The notes beneath the pieces were generated by a model. That model was given only the letters and a program-made list of their open reading frames with translations, had not been told where the DNA came from and did no database searches. A program made the position numbers and the translations under genes. Positions 23,385 through 31,138 of a stretch of DNA of 35,238 bases are shown here, in pieces (position 1 is the first letter of the stretch; each line of letters starts with the position of its first letter). Origin of the DNA: JALYLC01 sp035696365 (lineage in GTDB: Bacteria; Actinomycetota; Thermoleophilia; Gaiellales; JALYLC01); assembly GCA_035696365.1 (NCBI GenBank), contig DASRQS010000138.1, positions 1-35,238 of the forward strand, read 5' to 3'.

Positions 23385-23414
23385 TTAGGAGTACCTAAAG
23401 TTAGGGCGGGCTAA
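23385..23414. promoter_or_regulatory. Tandem TTAGG/CCTAA sites: iron-box-like (DtxR/IdeR) operator
   Basis: TTAGG-AGTA-CCTAA (23385-23398) is followed at 23401-23414 by TTAG-N6-CTAA. IdeR/DtxR boxes are built from the same TTAGG and CCTAA half sites (classical form 19 bp with a longer centre). Four half sites lie directly upstream of the ferric transporter operon, in the expected promoter position. The spacing differs from the classical box, so the regulator may be a variant DtxR protein. Confidence 0.55.
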
Positions 23415-23621
23415 GTAGCTTGTCAAGGGATTGCGCCACCAGATCAACGGACTCGAGGGAGGCGGCGCGCACGCCGCAACCCGCGACCATTGCGCCTCAC
23501 CACATTCGCGGCCGCGTAGCATTCGCGCGCGGCTCCCCCTTGACCCCCGCGGAGCCGCAGGGGACCCCGTGCTCGGACCTGCGGGCGGGCCGGGGAAGCG
23601 AAAGCGACAGCTGGGGGTCAC

Positions 23622-23993
23622 ATGAACGCGAACGAGCGCGGGCAACAGACAGTGGAGCTCGCACAGCACGCGCCGGACATCGCGATCGCGACACTGCGCG
23701 GCGAGCATGATCTCGACTCGAGGGCCGAGCTGGACGGAGCCTTGACGCGCGGCAGCGAGCACAGCTTCCTGCTCGTCGACCTCAGCGAGTGCGGCTTCCT
23801 CGACTCCACCGTCATCGGGCTGCTCGTCGTGACGTGTCAGCGCATGTGGGAGCGCGACGGCCGGCTCGAGCTCGTCGTCCCGGCGGAGGCCGCGGCGCTC
23901 CAGCGGGTGATGGAGATCGCGGGGCTGACGACCTTCCTCACGATCCACGAGACGCGGAGCGAGGGGATCGCCGCGATGGAGGCGGCCGGCTGA
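23622..23993 (+). CDS. STAS-domain anti-sigma factor antagonist
   Basis: 123 aa. Single STAS domain: IAIATLRGEHDLDSRAELDGAL, then the conserved SFLLVDLSECGFLDSTVIGLLV with Ser62 in the DST position, where SpoIIAA-type antagonists are phosphorylated, and ALQRVMEIAGLTTFLTIHET. Unphosphorylated, such proteins pull anti-sigma kinases off sigma factors. No kinase or sigma partner adjoins, so its partner is elsewhere. ATG 23622 has a weak GGGGG upstream. Divergent from the iron operon, from which it is separated by about 280 nt. Confidence 0.87.
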   Translation: MNANERGQQTVELAQHAPDIAIATLRGEHDLDSRAELDGALTRGSEHSFLLVDLSECGFLDSTVIGLLVVTCQRMWERDGRLELVVPAEAAALQRVMEIAGLTTFLTIHETRSEGIAAMEAAG

Positions 23994-24052
23994 GGAGTCT
24001 GCGCCGCGTTCAGGCATCATGCAGAGCCCGGAGTCGTCCAGAGAGGCTGAAC

Positions 24053-25099
24053 GTGTCCATCCGCTCGACAACCGGCGCGACCGCCGCGGCCGGATCCCTC
24101 GGCGAGTTCGCACGCTATCCGCTGACCTTCGGTCCCTCGCCCGTCCACAGGCTCGAGCGGCTGACCCGGCACCTCGGCGGCGCGTCCGTGTGGGCCAAGC
24201 GCGACGACTGCAACTCGGGCCTGGCGTTCGGCGGCAACAAGACCCGCAAGCTCGAGTACCTCGTCGCCGACGCGCTCGCCAAGGGCTGCGACACGCTTGT
24301 CTCGATCGGCGGCGTGCAGTCGAACCACACCCGGCAGGTCGCCGCGGTCTCGGCGCGCGCCGGGCTCAGATGCGTGCTCGTGCAGGAGAGCTGGGTCGAT
24401 TGGCCGGATGTCGTCTACGACCGCGTCGGCAACATCCTGCTCAGCCGGATCATGGGCGCCGACGTCCGCCTGGTGAAGGCGGGCTTCGGCATCGGCTTCA
24501 AGGAGAGCTGGGAGGCGGCGATCCGCGACATCGAGGCCGCCGGCGGCACGCCGTATGCGATCCCGGCCGGCGCCTCCGACCACCCGCTCGGCGGGCTCGG
24601 CTTCGCGAGCTGGGCCCACGAGGTCGAGCAACAGGAGCGCGAGCTCGGCGTGTTCTTCGACACCGTCATCGTCTGCGCCGTCACGGGATCGACGCAGGCC
24701 GGCATGATCGCCGGCTTCGCGTTGCAGGACCGGTCGCGTCGCGTGATCGGCATCGACGGCTCGGCCAAGCCCGCCGAGACACGCGCGCAGGTGGCGCGCA
24801 TCGCCCGCCAGACCGCGGGGCTGATCGGTCTCCAACGCGACCTGCGCGAGGACGAGATCAGTCTCGATGAGCGCTACCACGCCGGCACGTATGGCATCCC
24901 GGATGAGCGCACGCTCGAGGCGATCCGGCTCGCCGGCCGCCTCGAGGGCATGATCACCGACCCCGTCTACGAGGGGAAGTCCATGGCGGGGCTGATCGAC
25001 CTGATCTCGCGCGGAGAGATCGACCCGGGCTCCAACGTGCTCTACGCGCACCTCGGTGGCCAGCCGGCGCTGAACGGCTACGGCGCGCTCTTCGCGTGA
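24053..25099 (+). CDS. acdS: 1-aminocyclopropane-1-carboxylate (ACC) deaminase
   Basis: 348 aa from GTG 24053. PLP-dependent fold type II enzyme: PLP lysine Lys63 in GGNKTRKLEYL, active-site Ser90 in SIGGVQSNHTRQ. The sequence QESWVDWPDVVYDRVGNILLSRIMGADVRL, SDHPLGGLGFASWAHEVEQQ and TDPVYEGKSM closely resembles AcdS and less so D-cysteine desulfhydrase, the main alternative. It turns ACC, the plant ethylene precursor, into ammonia and 2-oxobutanoate, a trait of root-associated bacteria. Its stop overlaps the start of the exported peptidase gene (GTGA). No AcdR-like regulator is next to it. Confidence 0.85.
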   Translation: MSIRSTTGATAAAGSLGEFARYPLTFGPSPVHRLERLTRHLGGASVWAKRDDCNSGLAFGGNKTRKLEYLVADALAKGCDTLVSIGGVQSNHTRQVAAVSARAGLRCVLVQESWVDWPDVVYDRVGNILLSRIMGADVRLVKAGFGIGFKESWEAAIRDIEAAGGTPYAIPAGASDHPLGGLGFASWAHEVEQQERELGVFFDTVIVCAVTGSTQAGMIAGFALQDRSRRVIGIDGSAKPAETRAQVARIARQTAGLIGLQRDLREDEISLDERYHAGTYGIPDERTLEAIRLAGRLEGMITDPVYEGKSMAGLIDLISRGEIDPGSNVLYAHLGGQPALNGYGALFA

Positions 25100-27705
25100 G
25101 GCGCCGCGTCGCAGCTGGATGGGTCGTCGCCGCGTCGCTGCTCGCGTGCAGCCCGGCCCAGGCGCCGGCCGGCACGCCGGGTGGGCTTGTCCGTGCTCCC
25201 GCCCCGCAGGCCACGCTGGCCCAGCTGGTGCAGGACGTCGGCGGGCGCGGCGCCGCGGCGATGCCGCAGCGCTACGCCTACCTGGAGAAGATCGACAGCC
25301 ATCTCCAGGACGTGGCCGAGAGCCGGCTGGGCGCCGGGGACGCGGCCGCCGCAGCAACCGCGGCGCGGCGCCAGGGCGTGACGATCACGGCCGGGGGCGA
25401 CGCGCTGGCCGACGTTTACGTCAGTGGCGATCCGGCTCGTGCTGCCGCCGCTCTGCGCGCGCTCGGCATGCGCGTGACGGCCGTCAGCGAGCGGGAGCCC
25501 CAGCGCATCGTCGAGGGCTACCTGCCGCCGGAGGCGATCGCCAGGGCGGCGGCGCTCGACAAGACGAGGGCGATCGTCACGCCGGTCGCGCGCCTCGCTA
25601 CGGGAAGCGTGACCTCCCAGGGCGATGACGCGATCAACGGGCCGGAGGCACGGGCGCTCGGCCCGGCGGGAGCGGGCGTCCCGGTCGGGATCATCTCCGA
25701 CTCGATCAACAGCGTGGGCGGCGGGATCGCTCATTCGGTCGCGAGCGCGGACCTGCCGGCCGACACCGCGGACCTGTCGAGCCCGCCGTCCAGCGGCACG
25801 GACGAGGGCCGGGCGATGGCCGAGATAGTCTATGACGAGGCGCCCGGCGTGAGCCGGATCCGCTTCGCGACCGCCAACGGCGGGCCGGCCGCGAAGGCGC
25901 ACGCGATCGATGCCCTGGTCGCCGACGGCGCGAAGGTGATCGCGGACGACACGAGCTACATCACGGAGCCGTTCTTCCAGGACGACGTGATCGCGCAGGC
26001 CGTCGATCGCGCGAAGGCTGCGGGCGTCGCGTATCTCGTGTCCGCCGGCAACGACGGGCAGAACGGCTGGGGCGCCGCCTACGCGCCGGCACCCGATCCG
26101 TCGGGGCAGAGTGCGAGCACCGAGGACTTCGATCCCGGCCCGGCGGTCGACACGGTTCAGACGATCGGGACGTTCGGCAGCGGCGATGTCGCGAATCTCG
26201 TGCTCCAATGGGCGGAGCCCTGGGGCCAGGCGTCGTCTGATTTCGCGGTCGACGTGTACCAGCAAGGCAATCCCACGCCGATTCCCGTAAGCGACACGAA
26301 CAACCTTGCGACGGGCATTCCCGAGGAGTTCGTGCACCTCCAGTTCGGTGCGACGGCCACCATCGGCGTCGCGATCCGGCGCGTCTCGGGCAGCGGCACT
26401 CCCTTCCTCAAACTCGTGGCCTTCACGAATGGGGCCGGGCAGGTGAACATCGAGCACCTGGCGGACGGCGGTGCGATCGACCCCGGTGCCTCTTCCGCGG
26501 ACGGTGCTTTGACCGTTGCAGCCTCGGATTGGTCGACGCCGACCGTCCCGGAGGCCTACAGCTCACGCGGCCCCGTCACGCACTTCTTCGACGCGAGTGG
26601 CGCCCGCTTTGCCGTGGCGGAGACGCGCCAGAAGCCCGACCTCGCAGCCCCGGACGACGTGCAGACGAGCATCGCGCCCATGTTCTCCCCGTTTCCGGGG
26701 ACGAGTGCCGCTGCGCCTGCGGCTGCCGGCATCGCAGCGTTGATTCGCTCCGCGAAGCCGGCCATGCCGATCGACGAGCTGTACGCGATCATGACGAGCC
26801 CCGAGAACGCCCTGGACTGCCCGGCTCCGGGCAACCCGGACATCGACTGCGGCGCCGGCTTCCTGCTCGCAGACAGCGCCCTCGCGATGGCTCTCGATCC
26901 CACGCCGCCGGTGATCGCCCCGGTGCTCTCCCCGGCGCGGCCCGACGGCACGAACGACTGGTACCGCGAACCGGTCGGCGTGACCTGGCAGGTCGAGGAT
27001 CCCGACTCTCCGGTCGTCGCTCCGGCGGGCTGCGCTCCGGCGAGCCTGACGGCCTCGGCGTCGGTCAACTGCAGCGCGACGAGCGCGGGCGGCACGACGT
27101 CGGTTCCCGTGAGTGTGAGAATCGATGGGTCGCCGCCGTCGGCCCCGGCCTTCACGGGCATCGGAGCGAAGACCTACGTGCCGTCGACGCTGCCGCGCTC
27201 CCGGACGGTCGCCTGCAAGGCCGCCGACCCGACCTCCGGCGTCGTGAGCTGCAGCGTGGCCGGCTACCACTCGGCGTTCGGCACGCACCTGCTCAGCGCC
27301 ACCGCGACGAACGGCGCCGGGCTGACGGCCACGAGCACCCTCCGCTACACGGTCGCCAAGCCCGTGGCCATCGCACGGCTGAGGCTGTCGAAGCTCGGCC
27401 TGCCGAGGCTCCGGACAGCTGGCCTGACGCTCACCGTGCAGGTCGCCGCGGCCTCGACCAGGCTCGTCGCCAGGCTCGTCGCCGTCGTCCCGAACGCGTC
27501 CGCCACGGGCACGCGTGCCGTGGCGGTGGGGGCGGTGACCAGCAAGGTGCCTGCGGGCACCCGGACGCTGCACGTCAGGTTGACGACGCGCGGCAGGGCG
27601 CTGCTGAGCGCGCTCCCCAGGACGACGCTGAAGCTCACGCTCAGCGGCCGGTCCGCGCACGCGAGGAGCGCGAGCCTGCAGAGCTCGCTGGTCGTACGGC
27701 GCTGA
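25096..27705 (+). CDS. Exported S8-like (subtilase) peptidase with Glu in place of His
   Basis: 869 aa from GTG 25096, overlapping the acdS stop. The signal sequence WVVAASLLACS contains a possible lipobox (LLAC), so it may be a lipoprotein. Catalytic Asp202 in VGIISDSIN, Asn319 in the oxyanion motif SAGNDG and Ser537 in GTSAAAPAAAGIAAL are present. The segment where subtilases carry His reads SGTDEGRAMAEIV, with Glu237 instead, as in a subgroup of divergent subtilases and reminiscent of sedolisins (Glu-Asp-Ser). After residue 600 come Ig-like/beta-sandwich repeats (TPPVIAPVLSPARPDGTNDWY, RIDGSPPSAPAF) and a basic Leu-rich tail. Substrate is unknown. Confidence 0.85.
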   Translation: MRRRVAAGWVVAASLLACSPAQAPAGTPGGLVRAPAPQATLAQLVQDVGGRGAAAMPQRYAYLEKIDSHLQDVAESRLGAGDAAAAATAARRQGVTITAGGDALADVYVSGDPARAAAALRALGMRVTAVSEREPQRIVEGYLPPEAIARAAALDKTRAIVTPVARLATGSVTSQGDDAINGPEARALGPAGAGVPVGIISDSINSVGGGIAHSVASADLPADTADLSSPPSSGTDEGRAMAEIVYDEAPGVSRIRFATANGGPAAKAHAIDALVADGAKVIADDTSYITEPFFQDDVIAQAVDRAKAAGVAYLVSAGNDGQNGWGAAYAPAPDPSGQSASTEDFDPGPAVDTVQTIGTFGSGDVANLVLQWAEPWGQASSDFAVDVYQQGNPTPIPVSDTNNLATGIPEEFVHLQFGATATIGVAIRRVSGSGTPFLKLVAFTNGAGQVNIEHLADGGAIDPGASSADGALTVAASDWSTPTVPEAYSSRGPVTHFFDASGARFAVAETRQKPDLAAPDDVQTSIAPMFSPFPGTSAAAPAAAGIAALIRSAKPAMPIDELYAIMTSPENALDCPAPGNPDIDCGAGFLLADSALAMALDPTPPVIAPVLSPARPDGTNDWYREPVGVTWQVEDPDSPVVAPAGCAPASLTASASVNCSATSAGGTTSVPVSVRIDGSPPSAPAFTGIGAKTYVPSTLPRSRTVACKAADPTSGVVSCSVAGYHSAFGTHLLSATATNGAGLTATSTLRYTVAKPVAIARLRLSKLGLPRLRTAGLTLTVQVAAASTRLVARLVAVVPNASATGTRAVAVGAVTSKVPAGTRTLHVRLTTRGRALLSALPRTTLKLTLSGRSAHARSASLQSSLVVRR

Positions 27706-27847
27706 CGCTCCGGGGCACGGGCCTGGCGCGCGTCATCGAAGCTCCGTGACGAGACCTCCTTCAGGGGCTAGGCGGCAGCGAAAAGCAGTGGCACACTGGC
27801 GCCCGGAGTCGGCTACCGGCCTTGAGCTGCAACCGACGACACCCGCT

Positions 27848-27893
27848 CCGGCGGGGCGCCCCAGAGCCTCCCGACTCGCTTGCGCCCCGCCGG
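27848..27893. terminator. 12-bp perfect inverted repeat between peptidase and reductase genes
   Basis: CCGGCGGGGCGC (27848-27859) and GCGCCCCGCCGG (27882-27893) with a 22-nt spacer, 143 nt after the peptidase stop and about 80 nt before the next start. It may end the peptidase transcript. Arms and layout resemble the 8691-8744 element. Confidence 0.45.
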
Positions 27894-27971
27894 GCAGGGC
27901 GTGCTCCTTCGACTGGACCCGCCTCGACGTTCTATGGTCGGGGAGCCTGTCCCCGCGTCGAGGATGTCAGC

Positions 27972-28997
27972 ATGCCGTACCTGCCCGCCGAGGATCGTTA
28001 CGAGCGCATGATCTACAACCGCTGCGGGCGCAGCGGGCTGCGGTTGCCGGCCATCTCGCTCGGCCTGTGGCAGAACTTCGGCGGCGACCGGCCGCTCGAG
28101 ACGAGTCGCGCGATCGTGCGGCGGGCGTTCGACCTCGGCATCACGCACTTCGATCTGGCGAACAACTACGGCCCGCCCTACGGCTCCGCCGAGGAGACGT
28201 TCGGCGCGCTGCTGCAGAAGGATCTCTCGCCCTTCCGCGACGAGCTCGTGATCTCGACGAAGGCCGGCTACGACATGTGGCCCGGTCCCTACGGCGACCA
28301 CGGCTCGCGCAAGTACCTGCTGGCGAGCCTCGATCAGAGCCTGCAGCGCATGGGGCTCGAGTACGTCGACATCTTCTACTCGCACCGGCGCGACCCCGAC
28401 ACGCCGATGGAGGAGACGCTCGACGCACTGGCCACCGCGGTGCGGCAGGGCAAGGCGCTGTATGCGGGCATCTCGTCGTATTCCGCGGAGCGCACAGCCC
28501 AGGCTGCCCGGATCATGCGTGACCTGGGCACGCCCCTCCTGATCCATCAGCCCTCGTACTCGATGCTCAACCGCTGGATCGAACGAGGCCTGCTGGACGT
28601 CCTCGGGGACGAGGGGATCGGCTGCATCGTCTTCTCGCCGCTCGCGCAGGGCATGCTCACCGACCGCTATCTCGGCGGCATCCCGGCCGGCTCGCGCGCA
28701 AGCCGTAGCGGGTCGCTCTCGCCCGACATGCTCACCGACCAGGCGCTGGAGAAGATCCGGGCGCTCGATGCGCTCGCCAAGCAGCGCGGCCAGACGCTGG
28801 CGCAGATGGCCCTGGCCTGGGCGCAGCGCGATCCGCGCGTGACCTCGACGCTCGTGGGCGCGAGCAGCGTCGAGCAGCTCGAGGTCAACGTCGGCGCGCT
28901 CGACAACCTGACCTTCACCGCGGAGGAGCTGGCGGAGATCGACCGCCATGCGACCGACAGCGGCATCAACCTCTGGGCGGGCTCGAGCGACGAATGA
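27972..28997 (+). CDS. Aldo/keto reductase (YghZ / L-glyceraldehyde-3-phosphate reductase-like)
   Basis: 341 aa from ATG 27972, with GAGG 8 nt before. (beta/alpha)8 aldo/keto reductase with the full catalytic tetrad: Asp61 and Tyr66 in HFDLANNYG, Lys97 in VISTKAGYD and His138 in FYSHRRD. The PYGSAEETFG and KYLLASLDQSLQRMGLEYVDIFY segments are those of the AKR14/YghZ group, which reduces L-glyceraldehyde 3-phosphate and methylglyoxal using NADPH. The end (LVGASSVEQLEVNVGALDNLTFT) holds the coenzyme-binding part. It overlaps the nitronate monooxygenase gene by 4 nt. Confidence 0.9.
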   Translation: MPYLPAEDRYERMIYNRCGRSGLRLPAISLGLWQNFGGDRPLETSRAIVRRAFDLGITHFDLANNYGPPYGSAEETFGALLQKDLSPFRDELVISTKAGYDMWPGPYGDHGSRKYLLASLDQSLQRMGLEYVDIFYSHRRDPDTPMEETLDALATAVRQGKALYAGISSYSAERTAQAARIMRDLGTPLLIHQPSYSMLNRWIERGLLDVLGDEGIGCIVFSPLAQGMLTDRYLGGIPAGSRASRSGSLSPDMLTDQALEKIRALDALAKQRGQTLAQMALAWAQRDPRVTSTLVGASSVEQLEVNVGALDNLTFTAEELAEIDRHATDSGINLWAGSSDE

Positions 28998-30097
28998 GCG
29001 GCGATCTGCACACGCCGCTCTGCGATCTGCTGGGCATTCGCCTGCCGATCCTGCTCGCAGGCATGGCCCAGGGCCCGGGCACGCCCGAGCTCGCCGCCGC
29101 TGTGACGCGCGCCGGCGGTCTCGGAGTGTTCGGGGCCTCGGGGATGACCGTCGAAGCGCTCGAAAGGGGTCTGGCGCGGGCGCGCGAGCTCGCGCCCGAG
29201 GGGCCGTTTGGCGTCAACGTGCAACTTGCGCCGCCGACGCCCGCGACGGGCGAGCGCGACCGCATCCTGGAGGTACTGCGGCCCTTCCGGCGCGAGCTGG
29301 GGTTGCCGGACGAGCCGCCCGACCCGCCCCCGGCGGCATCTCCGGTCGCACTCGCCGAGGCCGCGCTCGCGGCGGGCGTCTCGGTGATCGCGACGTTCGA
29401 CGACCCCTCGCCGGTGGCGGAGGCTACACGCGCCGCCGGCGCGCACCTGCTGCCGCTCGTGACGACGGTGGACGAAGCCGTCCGCGCCGTCGCCTGCGGT
29501 GCCGACGCCGTGATCACACAGGGCGGGGAGGCCGGCGGCCACCGCGGCACGTTCGGCGTGGGTGCCGCCGGGGGTCCGGTTGCGCCCGCGGTCGTCGGGA
29601 CGTTCGCGCTCGTGCCGCAGGTTGTCGACGCGGTCGGGCCTGGCGTGCCCGTGGTCGCCTCGGGCGGGATCATGGACGGCCGCGGCATCGTCGCCGTGCT
29701 CGCGCTCGGGGGCCAGGGCGTGTCGCTCGGCACGCGCTTCCTGCCCGCGCTGGAGAGCGGTGCGGTCGACGCGTATTCCGGCGCGCTGCCGGAGACACGC
29801 GGCGAGCGCACGGTCGTCACCGACGCGATCACGGGGCGGCCGGCGCGCTGGGTGCGCAATCGCCTCGTCGACGCCCTCGTCGAGGCCCGCGCCGGCACGC
29901 TGGGCTGGGGGCAGCAGGCGCGCCTCGTGGCCGACCTGCGCCGCGCGGCAGCGGAGCAGGGTCGCGCCGACCTGATGCCGATGCTGGCGGGCCAGGGCGC
30001 AGCGCTGAGCGGCGCGCGCGAGCCTGCAGAGGAGATCGTCGCCCGGCTCGTGCGCGAGGCTGAGGCCGCGCTCCGCGGCCTCAGCGCCGACCTCTAG
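28994..30097 (+). CDS. Nitronate monooxygenase (2-nitropropane dioxygenase family)
   Basis: 367 aa; ATG overlaps the previous stop (ATGA). FMN-binding TIM barrel: LPILLAGMAQGPGTPELAAAV at the start, GPFGVNVQL (71-79), then GADAVITQGGEAGGHRGTF with catalytic His183, followed by the phosphate-binding strands PVVASGGIMDGRGIVAVLALGGQGVSLGTRFL. The enzyme oxidises alkyl nitronates, including toxic propionate-3-nitronate, to carbonyl compounds and nitrite. Pairing with the reductase suggests a shared detoxification role, which is inference. Confidence 0.88.
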   Translation: MSGDLHTPLCDLLGIRLPILLAGMAQGPGTPELAAAVTRAGGLGVFGASGMTVEALERGLARARELAPEGPFGVNVQLAPPTPATGERDRILEVLRPFRRELGLPDEPPDPPPAASPVALAEAALAAGVSVIATFDDPSPVAEATRAAGAHLLPLVTTVDEAVRAVACGADAVITQGGEAGGHRGTFGVGAAGGPVAPAVVGTFALVPQVVDAVGPGVPVVASGGIMDGRGIVAVLALGGQGVSLGTRFLPALESGAVDAYSGALPETRGERTVVTDAITGRPARWVRNRLVDALVEARAGTLGWGQQARLVADLRRAAAEQGRADLMPMLAGQGAALSGAREPAEEIVARLVREAEAALRGLSADL

Positions 30098-30100
30098 GCT
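30095..30100 (+). promoter_or_regulatory. -10 element TAGGCT for leaderless LysR-type gene
   Basis: TAGGCT ends 7 nt before GTG 30108; its TAG is also the stop codon of the preceding gene. No Shine-Dalgarno is found. The regulator can thus be transcribed apart from the upstream pair. Confidence 0.45.
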
Positions 30101-30107
30101 GACGCTC

Positions 30108-31040
30108 GTGTTCCCGCGCCAGCTCGAGTACCTCGTCGCGCTCGAGCGGGAGCGCCACTTCGGGCGTGCCGCGCGCGCCTGCCACGTCTCGCAGCCGACG
30201 CTCTCGACGGGGCTGCGCAAGCTGGAGGCCGAGCTCGGGGTGCCGCTCGTGCGCCGCGGGCAGCGCTTCGAGGGCTTCACGCGGGAGGGCGAGCGCGTGG
30301 TGCTCTGGGCGCATCGCATCCTGGCGGACTACGACGGCCTCGGGCACGAGCTGTCGCAGATCCGCGGCGGCCTGGAGGGCACGCTGCGGATCGGCGCGAT
30401 CCCGACCTCTCTGCCCACGATCTCGCTCGTGACCTCGCCGTTCTGCGAGCGCCACCCGCTCATGCACGTGGAGGTGCTCTCGCTCTCCTCGCGAGAGATC
30501 GAGCGACGGCTGGACGCCTTCGAGCTGGACGCCGGCCTCACCTACCTCGACAACGAGCCACTCGGCAACGTGCGCACGCTGCCGCTCTACCGCGAGCGCT
30601 ACGTGCTGCTGTGCGCCGTGGACGGGCCGTTCGCCGGCCGCTCGACCGTGGAGTGGGCGGAGGCGGCGACCGTGCCGCTGTGCCTGCTCTCGCGCGACAT
30701 GCAGAACCGGCGCATCCTCGACGACATCTTCGCCTCCGCCGGCGCCGTGGCCTCTCCCACGGTCGAGACGAACTCGATCTCGACGCTCTGCTCGCACGTG
30801 CGCCGCGGCTGGTCGAGCGTGATGGCGCACGCCTGGCTTGCGCTCTTCGGCGTCCCCGAGGCGATGCGCGCGGTGCCGCTCGTCGCGCCCGAGGTGACGC
30901 ACTCGATCGGCATCGTCGTGCCCGACGCCGAGCCGCTGCCGCCGCTCACCTCGGCGCTCGCCGAGCTGTCGCTGCGGCTCGACCTCGAGAGCGAGGTCGA
31001 CCGCCTCGTCGCGGGCAGCCGCGCCAAGCGCAAGCGATAG
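30108..31040 (+). CDS. LysR-type transcriptional regulator
   Basis: 310 aa from GTG 30108. Winged helix at the N-terminus: RQLEYLVALERERHFGRAARACHVSQPTLSTGLRKLEAELG (residues 4-44), linker helix, then the effector domain (LRIGAIPTSLPTISLVTSPF onward to about 295). It is transcribed towards the formate dehydrogenase operon, whose first gene starts 98 nt after its stop. In several NAD-linked formate dehydrogenase (fds) clusters a LysR protein, FdsR, controls the operon in response to formate, so this is the likely regulator. It ends in a basic KRKR tail. Confidence 0.9.
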   Translation: MFPRQLEYLVALERERHFGRAARACHVSQPTLSTGLRKLEAELGVPLVRRGQRFEGFTREGERVVLWAHRILADYDGLGHELSQIRGGLEGTLRIGAIPTSLPTISLVTSPFCERHPLMHVEVLSLSSREIERRLDAFELDAGLTYLDNEPLGNVRTLPLYRERYVLLCAVDGPFAGRSTVEWAEAATVPLCLLSRDMQNRRILDDIFASAGAVASPTVETNSISTLCSHVRRGWSSVMAHAWLALFGVPEAMRAVPLVAPEVTHSIGIVVPDAEPLPPLTSALAELSLRLDLESEVDRLVAGSRAKRKR

Positions 31041-31050
31041 TCGCCGTCTA

Positions 31051-31079
31051 TTGCGGAGTGCGCAGCATCGATTTGCGGA
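31051..31079. promoter_or_regulatory. TTGCGGA direct repeat upstream of fdhA
   Basis: TTGCGGA occurs at 31051-31057 and again at 31073-31079, exactly 22 bp apart (about two helical turns), in the 98-nt space between the LysR gene and fdhA. The second copy is part of TTG-N4-CAA. It is a candidate binding site for the neighbouring regulator; LysR sites usually have T-N11-A dyads, so this is tentative. Confidence 0.35.
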
Positions 31080-31138
31080 CAATCGGGGACGGATGCATCC
31101 TACGGATAAGAACCACCCGCTAGGGAGGATTTTCCCGA

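Noticed and set aside
24053..25099. D-cysteine desulfhydrase as first choice
   Set aside because: The central and C-terminal motifs follow ACC deaminase more closely; kept as the alternative.
24017..25357. 446-codon minus-strand frame opposite acdS
   Set aside because: Shadow composition, no motif; acdS is well supported.
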